Below, piece by piece: positions 25,532 through 36,825 of a DNA stretch of 64,000 nucleotides. The notes under the pieces were generated by a model that was given only the letters and a program-made list of their open reading frames with translations, did not search any database and was not told where the DNA came from. This DNA is from Flaveria trinervia. Its lineage: Eukaryota; Streptophyta; Magnoliopsida; Asterales; Asteraceae. Location: the NCBI GenBank assembly GCA_025506515.1, contig CM046457.1:875001-939000 (forward strand). Reading direction: 5' to 3'. Within the stretch, counting starts at the first letter, position 1. The number at the start of each line of letters is the position of its first letter. A program made the position numbers and the translations under genes.

Positions 25532-28080
25532 AATCATTCGCCGCCGGATCTCTCTGCTTTCCTCCTTCTTCGTCATCGGTGTTACTCGCAGCCAATTACA
25601 TCATTACACGTCATATCCAATTGCCTGCTTACACGTCAGACTCAACTGGTGTCTCTTACTAAGGTTTGGAGGAAGTGCCACCCCCCCCCCCCCCCCCCCT
25701 CGCAACCAAGATGTTTTTTTCTTTTTTCTTTTTTAATCTTCAACGGTGATTTCGTTAAAAACCAATTAAATCTACTAGGAATTTAATAACCTAAATTAGA
25801 AATTGTTCTTTTGTTTTTCAAGTCTTTCTTTTTAGGTACGAAAACTCGAGTTGAGCTGATTTAATCAAATAAAAAATTGTTCAACATGTTAATAGAATTT
25901 GTATCAGTTGTTAAGCCTGTAACATACTCTTGCTCACTTCGGTTATCTCTTTCCACACCCTATATCTCTCGATCTCGTAGCTGCTACTTTGAGACCTCGA
26001 TGGCCACCACCATACACCTCAAGAACACCCACACTCATAATATCCACCTTCTGCTCTGACACTAACGCTCTTGACCACTGACGCCCTATTAGAATTTTCC
26101 AACATATAATATCATCACACACATTTATTCACAACCGATGAACCATTAAAGTCTATTTATGATACAGTCATGGGTTCGAGTCTTAGTCTAAGCAAACATG
26201 TTTACGGTTGAACCAGTGGGTTTTTAAAATTGTTGTTTTCCTTTTGAAAGGATTAGAGATGCGGTTTCAGTTAAAAAAACAAACTTACAAATCTAATTAA
26301 AATAACATATATCTTTCAAAATAAAATTATACATTTGCTGATAATAAAAAGCGGATGACCTAATCATTTAGTCGATGACAGTGGATGAGGATATGATAAG
26401 TACTTAAGTTGGTCAATGACTTTATTTGTTTAGCTGGTTTCCTTTTTGGATCAGAATTGGATTAGCTATAACAAAGTGGACATGAGCCGAATCTTGATCC
26501 AGCATAGTCTTTTGGCCCAATGGTCTCTTCAGCCCACATATATTCTTCATGAAAAATATTTTGTCTTGTGAAATCAAAGATTTAATCTATGGCCTTTAAT
26601 AAAGAAGTATTTTTTTGTCACTTGTTATTATTTTAATTTGTGTTTTTGTTATTTTTTATTTTTTTAAACATTCACACGTCAATTTTTCCCTTCAAAAAAG
26701 TGTTATAATAATTTAAACATTTATACAACTTTTTCTCTTTTATTAATTGTTATGTTTCTTTCTCTTATAGATTTTTTTTAAATCAAACTATCAATTTTCA
26801 GAATAAAATTTATGAAGAAAATTAAAAATAATATTTTTTAGTTAAGATCTAAATAATAAAAAACTAAAGTTTTATATAATATAAAATTTTCTAAAACATT
26901 AAACATTTTTAAACAAAATATTTTAAAATCGTTTTGTTTTAAAAAAGTTATAACAGGTGAAATATTATAAAACATTCTTATTAAAATAACCAAAATAATT
27001 ACAAATCATATTTTTTAAAACAAGATTTTTATAAAAAATCTAAAAACGAATGCTTAAAAATAAAACTATTTACATAAGAGAGTTAAAAAATATTATAATG
27101 TTTTATTTCTTGAACTATTATCTATATATAATTATATTTATATTTTATATTAAAATATTATATTGTAACTATTCATGTTTATTTTACATTAAAATTTATT
27201 CTGTTTATTTAATGAATGTTTAACCTATCTATCTATAAAAAAACTAAAATAAGCATGAAACTATTGTTAATAATAACTAGGTTTTAACACGTGGCACATT
27301 GCGGCGGCGTTTGCGGCGTGATAAAGTATAGATTACGATGAGCCGACTCGTTCCCTAATTAAATTTACGTCATAACGTAGAGTAACTCGAATATTTACCA
27401 TTGAATGATAACATGTTATGTTTAACCCAATTATTTTCAAAACAAATTTATGTCGAAATGTAAAGCTACTCAAAACACGTAAAAAGACACGTGTATTGAC
27501 GTTATGTGCGATGTGATAGAGTTTATATTACAGAAAAGCCCAACTTGTTTAAGAGTTAAATTTACATTGAAGCGTATTGTTATATTGTCGAATAAAACGT
27601 ATTATATTTAACCCAACTCATTTCCCAACTAAATTTGTGTCAAAAAAATTTATAACGTCAATTGACATTATATTTGACCCAATGTTTTCTCCAAACAATA
27701 AACAAATACAACCAAATACAATAATAATTGTTCAATTTAGTTTCTAGATTAACATATACATATATAAATATAAATAACATATATAAATATATATATATAT
27801 ATATATACATAATATTATGTCATATTATTATATTATTATTTTGAGTTTCGAACAGTGGAACTATATTTCCAAATTAAAGACTCCTACCAACTTCGCTAAA
27901 TCTTCAATTTTGTTAGTTAAAACTTAAAATAATTGATAATGACAATTAGTATATATATCGTAGAAACCAACATAGTGAAATAATATTGTTAATGGTGGAT
28001 TAATATTTGTGACCGTGGGTTGCTGTGAGTCTATTTTATGTTGATTTTTTTAATGAAACTACGATCCGTAAAAAAGATTA
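25532..28080. other. Intergenic, AT-rich, with a Helitron-like end
   Basis: There is a 19-base poly-C run at 25681-25699. A stretch at 26150-26190 contains GGGTTCGAGTC, like a Pol III B box, but I see no convincing A box. From 27277 rightwards there is Helitron-like sequence (separate entry) whose interior contains diverged repeats of TTTAACCCAA and AAATTTACGTC words. I see no gene. Confidence 0.5.
27277..27720 (-). mobile_element. Helitron-like 3' terminus
   Basis: Read on the minus strand, a GC-rich imperfect hairpin (CGCCGCCGCAATGTGCCACGTG) is followed by TTAAAAC and the terminal CTAG, then T. This is the usual Helitron ending (hairpin, CTRR, insertion before T). The 5' end was not located, so the inner limit is a guess. 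No Rep/helicase is visible, so it would be non-autonomous. Confidence 0.45.
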
Positions 28081-28292
28081 GAGTAAATTATCATTTGCAT
28101 CTTTGACGTTTGTTTATTTTAATTATTTGCATCCCCGCGGTTTGAAAATTGTCATCTGACCCCTGACGTTTCATGTTATCTTCATTTGAGTCTATATTGT
28201 TTTATTTTTATTCCATTTGAATACAGAATATTAACACCATTAGTTTTCTTGTTAAAATTATTGTTAAAAAAACTAAACTACCTATCACCACC

Positions 28293-28540
28293 ATGACAAC
28301 TAACCATCACCATTTTCAGAACCATCATCACCACCTCCACAACTCCATCACCACCACCGCAACTCCATCGCCATCACCACAACCCCATCACCACCATCGC
28401 GGCCCCATCACCACCACCGCAGCCCCATCACCACCACCGCAACCCCATCACCACCACCGCAGCCCCATCACCACTGGCAGCCCAGCCCCATCACTACCAT
28501 CACAGCCCCATCACCACCACCGCAGCCCTCTACACACCAA
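28293..28540 (+). repeat. 21-bp minisatellite
   Basis: Diverged tandem copies of a 21-base unit containing GCCCCATCACCACCACC. The His/Pro-rich open frame it creates on the plus strand is a composition artefact. The repeat overlaps the 3' end of the minus-strand coding region and may have replaced its original C-terminus. Confidence 0.75.
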
Positions 28541-29174
28541 TTCACCAGCCAACTTCACCGCACTCAAGGCTTCAAAAACCTCAATTTCACTGGCATCCAC
28601 TAGACCTTTACGATTAACACAATCAAACACATCCTTAAGATTATCACCTATGTTCTTCTTTTCGATCTCCATAAGCTTCAGAACATGATCATACTCCTCC
28701 TTCCCCTTCTTCCTCCACTCCGCAACCTCTTTGGCCCTCCAATCAGCTTCCGTAAGAACCGTCGCTTCAGCTCTACTCATCGGCATTGACGATATCTCTG
28801 CCGTAGCAAGCAACAATCTCGCATCAGACACACCAATCCCCCAATCATTATTATCATTATTATTATTATTCAAATTGGATGAGTTAGGGTAAAAAACAAG
28901 ATAGTTAGGGTTTAGGTAGGGGCGGTAGGAGGATGAGGGGCAATCGAGGCAGAGGAAGGGGTATGAAGGGGGAAAGACGGTGAGGTAGGAGGGGCAGAAG
29001 GATTTGGGGTGGAGGCGGAGGACGCAGGTGGTGTAGAGGTGGTAGAAGGTGTCGGAGAGGCGTATGTGGTGGAGGATTTTCTGATCCCCACGGCGGCAGT
29101 GGCCGCAGGTGGTTATGGTGGTGGTGGTGGTTGTTGGTGGTGGTGGTTGTTGGTGGTGGTGATTGGTCGTTCAT
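28511..29174 (-). pseudogene. Plant-specific cysteine-rich (zinc-finger-like) protein, frame error near N-terminus
   Basis: Most of the length is one open minus-strand frame, from TCGHCRRG (about 29110) through LHHIRLSDTFYHLYTTCVLRL, HPKSFCPS and CLDCPSSS to a charged helical part (LLLATAEISSMPMSRAEA, EWRKKGKEEYDHVLKLMEIE) and a stop at 28511-28513. The CxxC, TTCVLRLHP-FCP and CxxC spacing, followed by an Ala/Lys-rich helix, matches an uncharacterised plant family I recall only by pattern. The ATG at 29174 opens a Pro/Thr/His-rich leader, but its frame does not join TCGHC: one base is out within the (CCA)n repeat. So it is either a pseudogene or carries a consensus error. Function unknown. 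Confidence 0.6.
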
Positions 29175-29618
29175 TGTGGTGGTACGATGGATCGTGAACA
29201 ATGGCAGAGGGTTTTGTGAGGGTTTTAGGGTTTTACGTGACGGAGATGAGATGGTGGTTGTGGTTCTTCTAGTCGTTGAGGTGCGGTGGTGGTGCGGCGA
29301 CAACGACGGTTGCGGTGCGACAACCGTGGTGGTGCGGCGACCACGATGGTTGTGGTGGCAGTGGTGGACACAAAGAGGGAGAAGAGAGAGAGACATAGAG
29401 AGAAGATGAAAGGGGTGGAGTGTAAGTAGATGAGGGGTATTAAATAAGAGTATTTTTGTAATTTTACTAAAACTAACGGAAAAATCCAACGCCGTTAGTG
29501 TATTGGACTTAAATGGAAATAAAAATAAAACGTCAGGGGCCGGATGACAATTTTGAAACCATAAGGATGCAAGTGATTAAAGTGACAAACGTTAGAAATG
29601 CAAATGGTAATTTACAAA

Positions 29619-31307
29619 CAAAGAGGCAAAATACATAAAATAATAAAAAGTAGAAACCCAATTTATATTTAAATTTATAAAACACGTTTATTTTTATTTC
29701 AATATTACTCATTTAATGAATATAATAAAATATAAAACTTTTACGTTTTTTAATACAACTTAAATTTAAAGCTACAAATATCACTTACATCTAACCTACA
29801 TTTACATTAGCATAATAAACTTAAATTATATTTTAACCAAGGTAATTAGCTTGAAGTTTAAAAATGTTTAAAATTATTCTTTTCTACCCATCTCGTCATT
29901 GTATCAAAAAAATTTTTTTATCACATCTTATCATAAAATTGTTTCAACATGTCTTATCATAGAACAGAGTAAATATTTATTTGATTTTTTCTCCCTCCCT
30001 TTCTTCTGATGTGTATTTTCTTTTGCTTTAAAAAAAGTAAAAAAACCCAAGGCCTCTTTATCTTCTCAAACTCGTCGCCATAACTTCCAGCCACCACCGC
30101 ACCACTTCTAGCCATCAAACGACCGCCAGTACAACACCATTAAGATGTTTAATCAGAAAAACAAAAACCACATGCGAAACAAATGGTAAACCGTGAGATC
30201 AAAAACCATCTTTCACCATCTAAAAATTCCTCTAAGATTTGAAACATGATGGTCGGTGATCTCCATCTATAATGCGCAAGTCTCCATTTGGGTCCTGGAT
30301 TTTTAGTTGACACGTTCAACGAAGATCACTTCGTTCATCCGATCACCACCACCACCAGCTTTCGGCCACCACCGCACAAGGTACCGGCCGACACCACACC
30401 AGGTAATGGCCGCAATCGCATGTCGACAACCACAACACCAACGCATAACTTAGATTCTACCCCATCTCTTCTCTTTCTCTATATCTCTGGCGGTTTACCA
30501 CCGCCAAGGACCACCACACTATCAATAATACAAGTTGTTATGTCTTTTTCCATTGGATTTACAACAGTCCATTCGATAATGCTCTCATCGATGGAATCCA
30601 GAGAGATATAAAGAAGATAGCAGACAGATGGAGGCATGTTATGTTAAATGGACGCCTGTGAAACCTCGACTAAAATTACCAAAATACCCTAGTTTTAAAA
30701 TAAAATAAAAAAACACCACCGACCAACTATTAATCAGAATAGATAATATTGAGTACTAACAATATTACTCATACCATTTTTAAATTTAAAAATATATAAT
30801 TCAGTAAATTAAAAACTTATTTTTTTATAAAAACACACTTTTTACAAGCAAAAATTTTATAAAATATAGAATACAATGATTTTTTTAAAACATCATTTTT
30901 CTTAAAACAACATAATTGAAAATCATAATTTTTTATAAAATAAAAGTTCAAGAAAAATATATTATTGTTTATTTACTTAAGTAACTATTTATATGTACTT
31001 ATATCATATTTATATTCAAACATGATTTTATAATCCATAAATTTTTTTAATAAGTATGTAACATTTTATTTTTTCAATCCGTATATTACACGGGGACTAA
31101 CCTAGTTATTTTAAATAAGCAACGACGGTCAATTCCATTCGCCACGAATTTACGACGGAAAAACCAAAGTATATATTAAAAATAGTTAGCTAATCGTTTG
31201 GTAATATGTCAAAGTGTCGTCTATTACAAATGTTTTTTTGTAATTTTATTTAACCTTTTCTTTTATTACTTTTATGAGAAAAAAAATTGTTTTATCAAAT
31301 AAGATTA
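29619..31307. other. Intergenic; Helitron-like end near 31105
   Basis: AT-rich with a more GC-rich island at 30050-30620 (CACCACC-type low complexity). The short frame at 30288-30611 is not convincing. At about 31079-31105 a degenerate hairpin (CCGTATATTACACGGGG) is followed by CTAG and T, the pattern of a Helitron 3' end on the plus strand. Confidence 0.4.
31102..31105 (+). mobile_element. Helitron-like 3' terminal CTAG
   Basis: CTAG followed by T, preceded by a short GC hairpin with ACACGGGG. The other end was not found. Confidence 0.4.
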
Positions 31308-32218
31308 GAGTTAATTACGCGAATGGTTCCTGTGATTTGTTGAAAATAATATGTTTGGGAACTAAAGGTTTTTTATAACAGGTTGAGGTATTGTGTTTTA
31401 CATATTGTAACAAGTTAAGGTAACACTAACATACGTTAATTTTTCTGTTAAATCTAAGGGTATTTCTGTCTTTTTAGTTTACAAGGACTACTAATGTAAC
31501 TTAAGGGAGTGTTTGTGTCATTTAACATATATCAAGTGTGTTTATGTAATTTACTATATATACACGTAGTGTATGTATGTTTAAACTCACCCCCACTGTC
31601 GGTCACCATTGTCGGCCACCAACCCAACCACCACCGCGCGGCCACCACCCCAGGCTACTATCGCGCAGCCAACACCCTAGGCCACCATCGCGCGACCAAC
31701 ACCTCAGGCCACTATCGCGCGGTCACCACCCCAGGCCACCACTATGCGGCCCCCATTGTCGGCCACCATCGTGCGACCCCCATTGTTGGTTACCACTCAT
31801 CACAACATCTTCACCGATCACCGTCACTCAGCCGTCATCGTCGCCTATAACAAAAACCCCTAACCCACCCATTGCCGTCTCCCTCCCACTCTCATTTCAA
31901 ACCATCACCACCACTAAATCCACCGCCCCTACCCACCATTTTAGCCTCGTGGGGACTAATGCCACCACCACCTTGGTGGCTTAGTTAATACCAGCACTAT
32001 CATATACAAGAGCAATCCGACGATACCACCACAACATCGATCCCCCACCCTAAATTGGGATTTTTTTGATTTTAGGGTTTGTCGGCGACAACAGTTGTTC
32101 AATGAGGAGGAAGTGGCAGGTGGATAGTGCGACGATGATGGTGGTGGTTATGATCTGTAGTAAACGATGGTATTACGTTGATTCAATAAAGGTCCAAAGA
32201 AATGGTGGTGATTTGGAT

Positions 32219-34300
32219 TGTCGCACCCCAACCTTGACGGCGGAAACGTCGAGATGTGAGAGTTAAGATCGTTCACAGCCACATAAGCTATTATTAATTC
32301 CAAATATAATAATCATAAGTTCTAAATGTAACATTACAAGCATAAGTCTTAAACAAGGAAAACAACAAGCATAAAAAGTAACATTTCAAGTCCATCCATT
32401 TATTCGTCTAGGTCCATTCCTAGGTGTGAATATGCTTCAAAAGTGGCAATCAAACTTGTGCATTTTCTGAAACATGTTAAAAATAAAAGGTCAACATAGT
32501 GTTGGTGAGATTTTTATAGTTTTCAATATATAAGTATATAAAAGATGACAATTCATGTTATAAGTTAGAGAACAAAGTAACTAGGGATGTAAGATAGAAT
32601 GCACAATCAAACTTTGACAGTTTTACAAGTCTTAATGTTTACAAGTTTATACGATTAGCTAAGTGTACTTGGATTAACTAAGCAGGCTTGTTAGGCCCAT
32701 AGATCTATGACGTCGACATGCTAGCAATAGTTAATGATTGTACATATAATCATCAATACATGGTAATTACTAAGAACAACTAACCACAACATACAAGTTA
32801 ATTGCCATAAGTTTACAAGAATCAAACGTTTTACAAGTGAATGGTTATAATGTAACATGTTTCATCCCAAAGTGTAAAAATATGAAAAAGGGGTATAGAA
32901 ATACTCACTTAGCCAATAAATATATAAATGATGATTAAAAGATTAGTAATCAACGTTCCAATGAAAACCTTCACAAGGTACCTAAACGTATATATAGATT
33001 TACAAGTTTATAGTTTTAGTGATAATGCCAACGCTTAAATATGATATAAGGTTTGGGGCTTTGATATATAAATTTTATAATGAATATACTTTTGTTTTCA
33101 TTTTAATAAAAATAGTACATCAATTTAATAATTTATCATAAAGAAATAAGTTTTTGAATCGTTTGATATAATTAACAAAACAATAAGTGTAGATACATTT
33201 TTATATTTTTATTTGTAAAACTTATAATTTAAACCATAACATTTGAACCAATAATGATTTTTAATAATTTAATTCAATATTTAAAGTCTTTTCTTTATAA
33301 TAATAAATATATTTTGTTTTATAAAACACAAAAGTTATTTAAAGAATAAATTTTCAGAAATAGTGATTTACAAATAACTAAAGTTTATAAAATCATTTTT
33401 AATAATTTTCCAAAATTTTTACATATTTATGAAGGCTAAAAAGCCTTAAAAAATATAATGGAGGTTGCCGGGTTCGAACCCGAGACCTCGAGTGTAGAAT
33501 GGTTGTGAGTTACCAATGAACTAAGGGCCTTGGTCGTGCTAAGATCCAATTTTAAAATTTTATAAAACACAAACACATAGAAACCTCCAAATCCAAGAAC
33601 CTTGGTTTGTTCTTGGTTGAAATCGAACATCAACTTAATGTTGTTAACCAAATCAACCATGGGGCTTTTGCTCCCTATGTTTACTCGATTATAAATCGGT
33701 TACTAACTTACTTGCTTTGTTCAAAGACGATAAGAAGAAACGGTTATGATAGTCGCGACCTAACTTGGATCCGTTAGATATGTAAATGATAATGATATCC
33801 AAATTATCTTTGTGTTAAGCTTCGGAAGATGTCGTAGAATGCAAGCCCCTTGTCAATTGAAGTTTAGAAGGTTCGGTAGATGGGTTTCGGTAGGGCTGTG
33901 AATTTTGATAAGTAGCGAATCGAACGGAATGTTTGTGTGTTTCCAGGAGAAATTAAGAGTTGAAATTGATTAATATTTGTTGGATGACTGTTTACCTTGA
34001 TTTAATTAGGTTATAATTAGGGATTAATGCTTGAACGGATCGATTGATGAAGTCGACGGTTACTCAACGTGTTTAAGTTCATAACAGTTGTTTAATCTCA
34101 ATTAAAGACTATAATTGTGTTCGAATCGTTTCTACGAACCGGTTAGGAGTGTTTGGGTTCGTTTTTGGGGCGGTTGGGTGACTTTGGAACTCGCCGGCGC
34201 CGTGCTGGAGCTTCGCCGGGCGGCGGCCGGAAATGCTGGCAAGGGGGGGAAAGAAGACAAAGTTTCAATTAACTACAACTTTGGTCCTTGTAATATGATC
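32219..34300 (+). repeat. Probable solo gypsy LTR or LTR fragment
   Basis: TGTCGCACCCCAACC followed by GGCGGAAACGTCGAG is, in my experience, a common opening of Ty3/gypsy LTRs in Asteraceae. About 2 kb of non-coding, AT-rich sequence with a GC-rich patch at 34180-34250 follows. The right end is uncertain, and no second LTR or internal region is present. Confidence 0.35.
33465..33530 (-). other. tRNA-like Pol III promoter motifs (possible SINE fragment)
   Basis: On the minus strand an A-box-like TTAGTTCATTGGTAACTC lies about 30 bases upstream of a perfect B-box-like GGGTTCGAACCCGG. The flanks do not fold into a full cloverleaf, so this is not a tRNA gene. A tRNA-derived SINE relic is possible. 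Confidence 0.3.
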
Positions 34301-34510
34301 TTTTGATATTTCATGTTTAAACTTAAATTTTTATGTTTATTAAATTGCAAAACAACCCCTTTAACTTTCTTACATTAAGTTTTAAGTAGTTTCAAATTTA
34401 ATAACTTTATAGGTTAATATTATTAATAACAATATATATTTATTGTTATTATTCTTAGTTATTATTATTATTGTTATAATTTTATATTATTATTACCATT
34501 ATTAATATTG

Positions 34511-34516
<6 letters not shown>

Positions 34517-34548
<32 letters not shown>

Positions 34549-34572
34549 TATTATTATTATTATTATTATTAG
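34517..34572. repeat. (TTA)n microsatellite
   Basis: A nearly pure TTA trinucleotide run. A shorter TTA run follows near 35020-35045, and diverged copies surround both. Confidence 0.85.
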
Positions 34573-35396
34573 TATTAGGAAAAATGTCACATAATAGTAA
34601 CACAGTTTTCAAAGTGTTCTAATTTAGTCATTCATGCATATTTTTCTCAAATTGGACCTCCAAACGATCAAATCGAGTCATTACCAAATTTTATTATGAC
34701 AAGAAAGTAATGATGGAAAAGACATTGGAGTTAAAATTTTCAATATATAAAATTATATTAAAAAATAAAAAAAACATGTTAATTATGAAAAAAAACATAA
34801 AAAAGTGCCTAAAATTTACGTCAACATTCTATATCAGCATCAAAAGATAGAAAAAAATATTTTCTAACTGAATCCAAAAGTATAACATGCTAAAAAATAT
34901 GTTATGACTTTTAATTTGTATAAAATATAAAAATGAGTGATCTATTGGAACACTTTTAAAATTTAAGTTACTTAATTGGAACACTTTTTAAAGTTGGTTA
35001 CTATTTTACAAGTTACCCCTTATTATTATTATTATTATTATTATTTTTATATAATAATTATCATAATAATCTTTCAAGTTAAAGGATAAAAAGACAAATT
35101 AAAACAATATGCATAAGTAACCCATAAGTTTCATAATTGATAACTTTGACCCTTACAAGAATAAACGATATTAACATTTAATTTAACGAAAAATTACATG
35201 ATGTTACATGGACGATGTGATGGGGTGGGAGCCAACGATGGGACTGGTGGGGGTGTTAGCTCGTAGGGGAGCTAGCTAGGATGGCGGACGATAATGGAGG
35301 CTGGTGGCGGTGGTGGCAGCGGTGGAGGCCAACAGTGGTGGTGTTGAAATTAGTTCCAAAACCTAAGAAGAGTGTGTGTCTGTGCATACACACACA

Positions 35397-35403
35397 CACA
35401 TAG

Positions 35404-35492
<89 letters not shown>
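35397..35492. repeat. (CA)n/(TA)n microsatellite
   Basis: A short CA tract passes into about 90 bases of TA with a few slips. It creates Tyr/Ile open frames that are meaningless. Confidence 0.9.
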
Positions 35493-35493
<1 letters not shown>

Positions 35494-36589
35494 CTATATA
35501 ATACATATCTTTGGATAGAGATGTAATTTTGCAAAAAATACAAGTTTCAAAACAACATGTACAAATGAGTGTACCACATTTAAGAGGGGTAGAATAGGGA
35601 TTTGATTAAAATTTTAAGACACTTTAGGGGTAATATGGTAAATTTATCCATTAAATTTAATAAAACTTGACATATTTGTCCTTATCTCTTTCATGTATTT
35701 AATAAACATTATTAGTATATTATTTAATAATATGATATTATTCAATTCACTTCATTAAATTTTATTTTATTTACGATACTATAAATTGACATTTAAATTT
35801 ATATTTACTAATTATATTTTTATAACTAAATAATATTTTAATTAATTATATTATTTTATTTAAATATTTAAGTATATAACTTATATAAATCTTCATATTT
35901 ATAATAACTATAATACTAATATTTTCCTAGGGGCATATTATAAGTTTAATAATTTTAATATTTATCTATATTTTTTACAATAAAAGTAAGAGAATGATAG
36001 AATGATAATTTTACATATGAATAAAGACATCCATATGAAAAGTAACGCTTAAATTTCAAAAAGTAATCATTTCATTTCGTTTATGCCCTTACAATAAAGT
36101 ATAATATATAATTGCTTATAATACAAATGCTAAAACATATACATGTGGTCAACATAAAACCACCATTTACTTTCAATGTCATTTATATATTGTGATTGAG
36201 GACTAATCCCTCTTCTCCTTTTCTTTATCAGTTGTTAACAAGTTAATAACAACTAAGATGATAATTTGTGATAATAATTTCTCCATTAACTTTCTTCGGT
36301 ATCTACAAATCATCACCAAAAACTAACTCCGATGATCATAAAACTATAACCTACATTCATAAAATAAACCTTTTTAAAATCTAGGTAATAAGTGATTTCC
36401 GATCATAAATACCACCCATATTTTTACTATTCTTATTGGGATAATATAACTGCCTTAAAGACTTTTGTAATATACGTAAATATTTTCTTTTATTCAATTT
36501 TTTCAATAATTATATTTTGATTTTTTAATTTACGTCATAACGCACCGAGCCGATACCGACTAAAATCGAATTCCTAAAAAATTATGCAA

Positions 36590-36627
36590 CAATCATACCG
36601 TCGCAAAGCGCGGGCATTTCCAACTAG
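36590..36627 (+). mobile_element. Helitron 3' terminus
   Basis: CCGTCGCAAAGCGCGGGC, then ATTTCCAA, then CTAG followed by T. This is the clearest Helitron ending in the window (GC hairpin about 10 bases before CTAG). The 5' TC end was not located. Confidence 0.55.
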
Positions 36628-36825
36628 TGTGTGTGTGTATATATATATAATTACACAAACAGACCCTATAAAATACTAAAATGTCCTTAAACTAATGTCT
36701 GTTAGCATTAATACTCTAACTCGTTACAAATTGAAAATATATTACCTTAACCTGTTACAAAGAACTTTTAGTACCTACACATGTTATTTTCACTAAATCA
36801 TAGAGATCATTTGCGTAATTAACTC

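Larger units (their letters stand above)
28081..29618. mobile_element. Inverted-repeat element enclosing a plant gene copy
   Basis: The arms at 28081-28257 and about 29462-29618 are reverse complements with moderate divergence. Shared blocks are TAAATTA-CATTTGCAT at the tips, GACGTTTGT, CCCTGACGTTT and CATTTGA at the inner part. Between them are a 21-bp CCATCACC-type minisatellite (28320-28540) and a single-exon coding region on the minus strand. Long arms around host-derived sequence recall Mutator-like Pack-MULEs, but I could not find a 9-bp target duplication. Confidence 0.6.
31308..36825. mobile_element. 5.5-kb element bounded by about 170-bp inverted repeats
   Basis: The left arm starts at 31308 (GAGTTAATTACGC) and the right arm ends at 36825 as its reverse complement. 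Further matching blocks are GTGATTT-TGAAAATAA, ACTAAA-GTT, TAACAGGTT-AGGTA and CATATTGTAAC-like words. The interior holds a CCACC-rich low-complexity stretch (31590-31990), a probable gypsy LTR from 32219, TTA and TA microsatellites and a Helitron-like end at 36627. No transposase was seen and no target duplication was found. The tips resemble those of the 28081-29618 element, so both may belong to one superfamily. Confidence 0.5.

Noticed and set aside
28293..28688. His/Pro-rich plus-strand protein
   Set aside because: Low-complexity product of the CCATCACC minisatellite, opposite to the cysteine-rich gene.
31509..31984. Pro/His/Arg-rich frames
   Set aside because: Repetitive CCACC-rich sequence open in two frames with no domain. 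Composition explains it.
33465..33530. A tRNA gene on the minus strand
   Set aside because: A- and B-box-like words are present, but acceptor and anticodon stems cannot be formed. Kept only as a SINE-like motif.
35256..35543. Tyr/Ile-rich frame
   Set aside because: Translation of a TA microsatellite.
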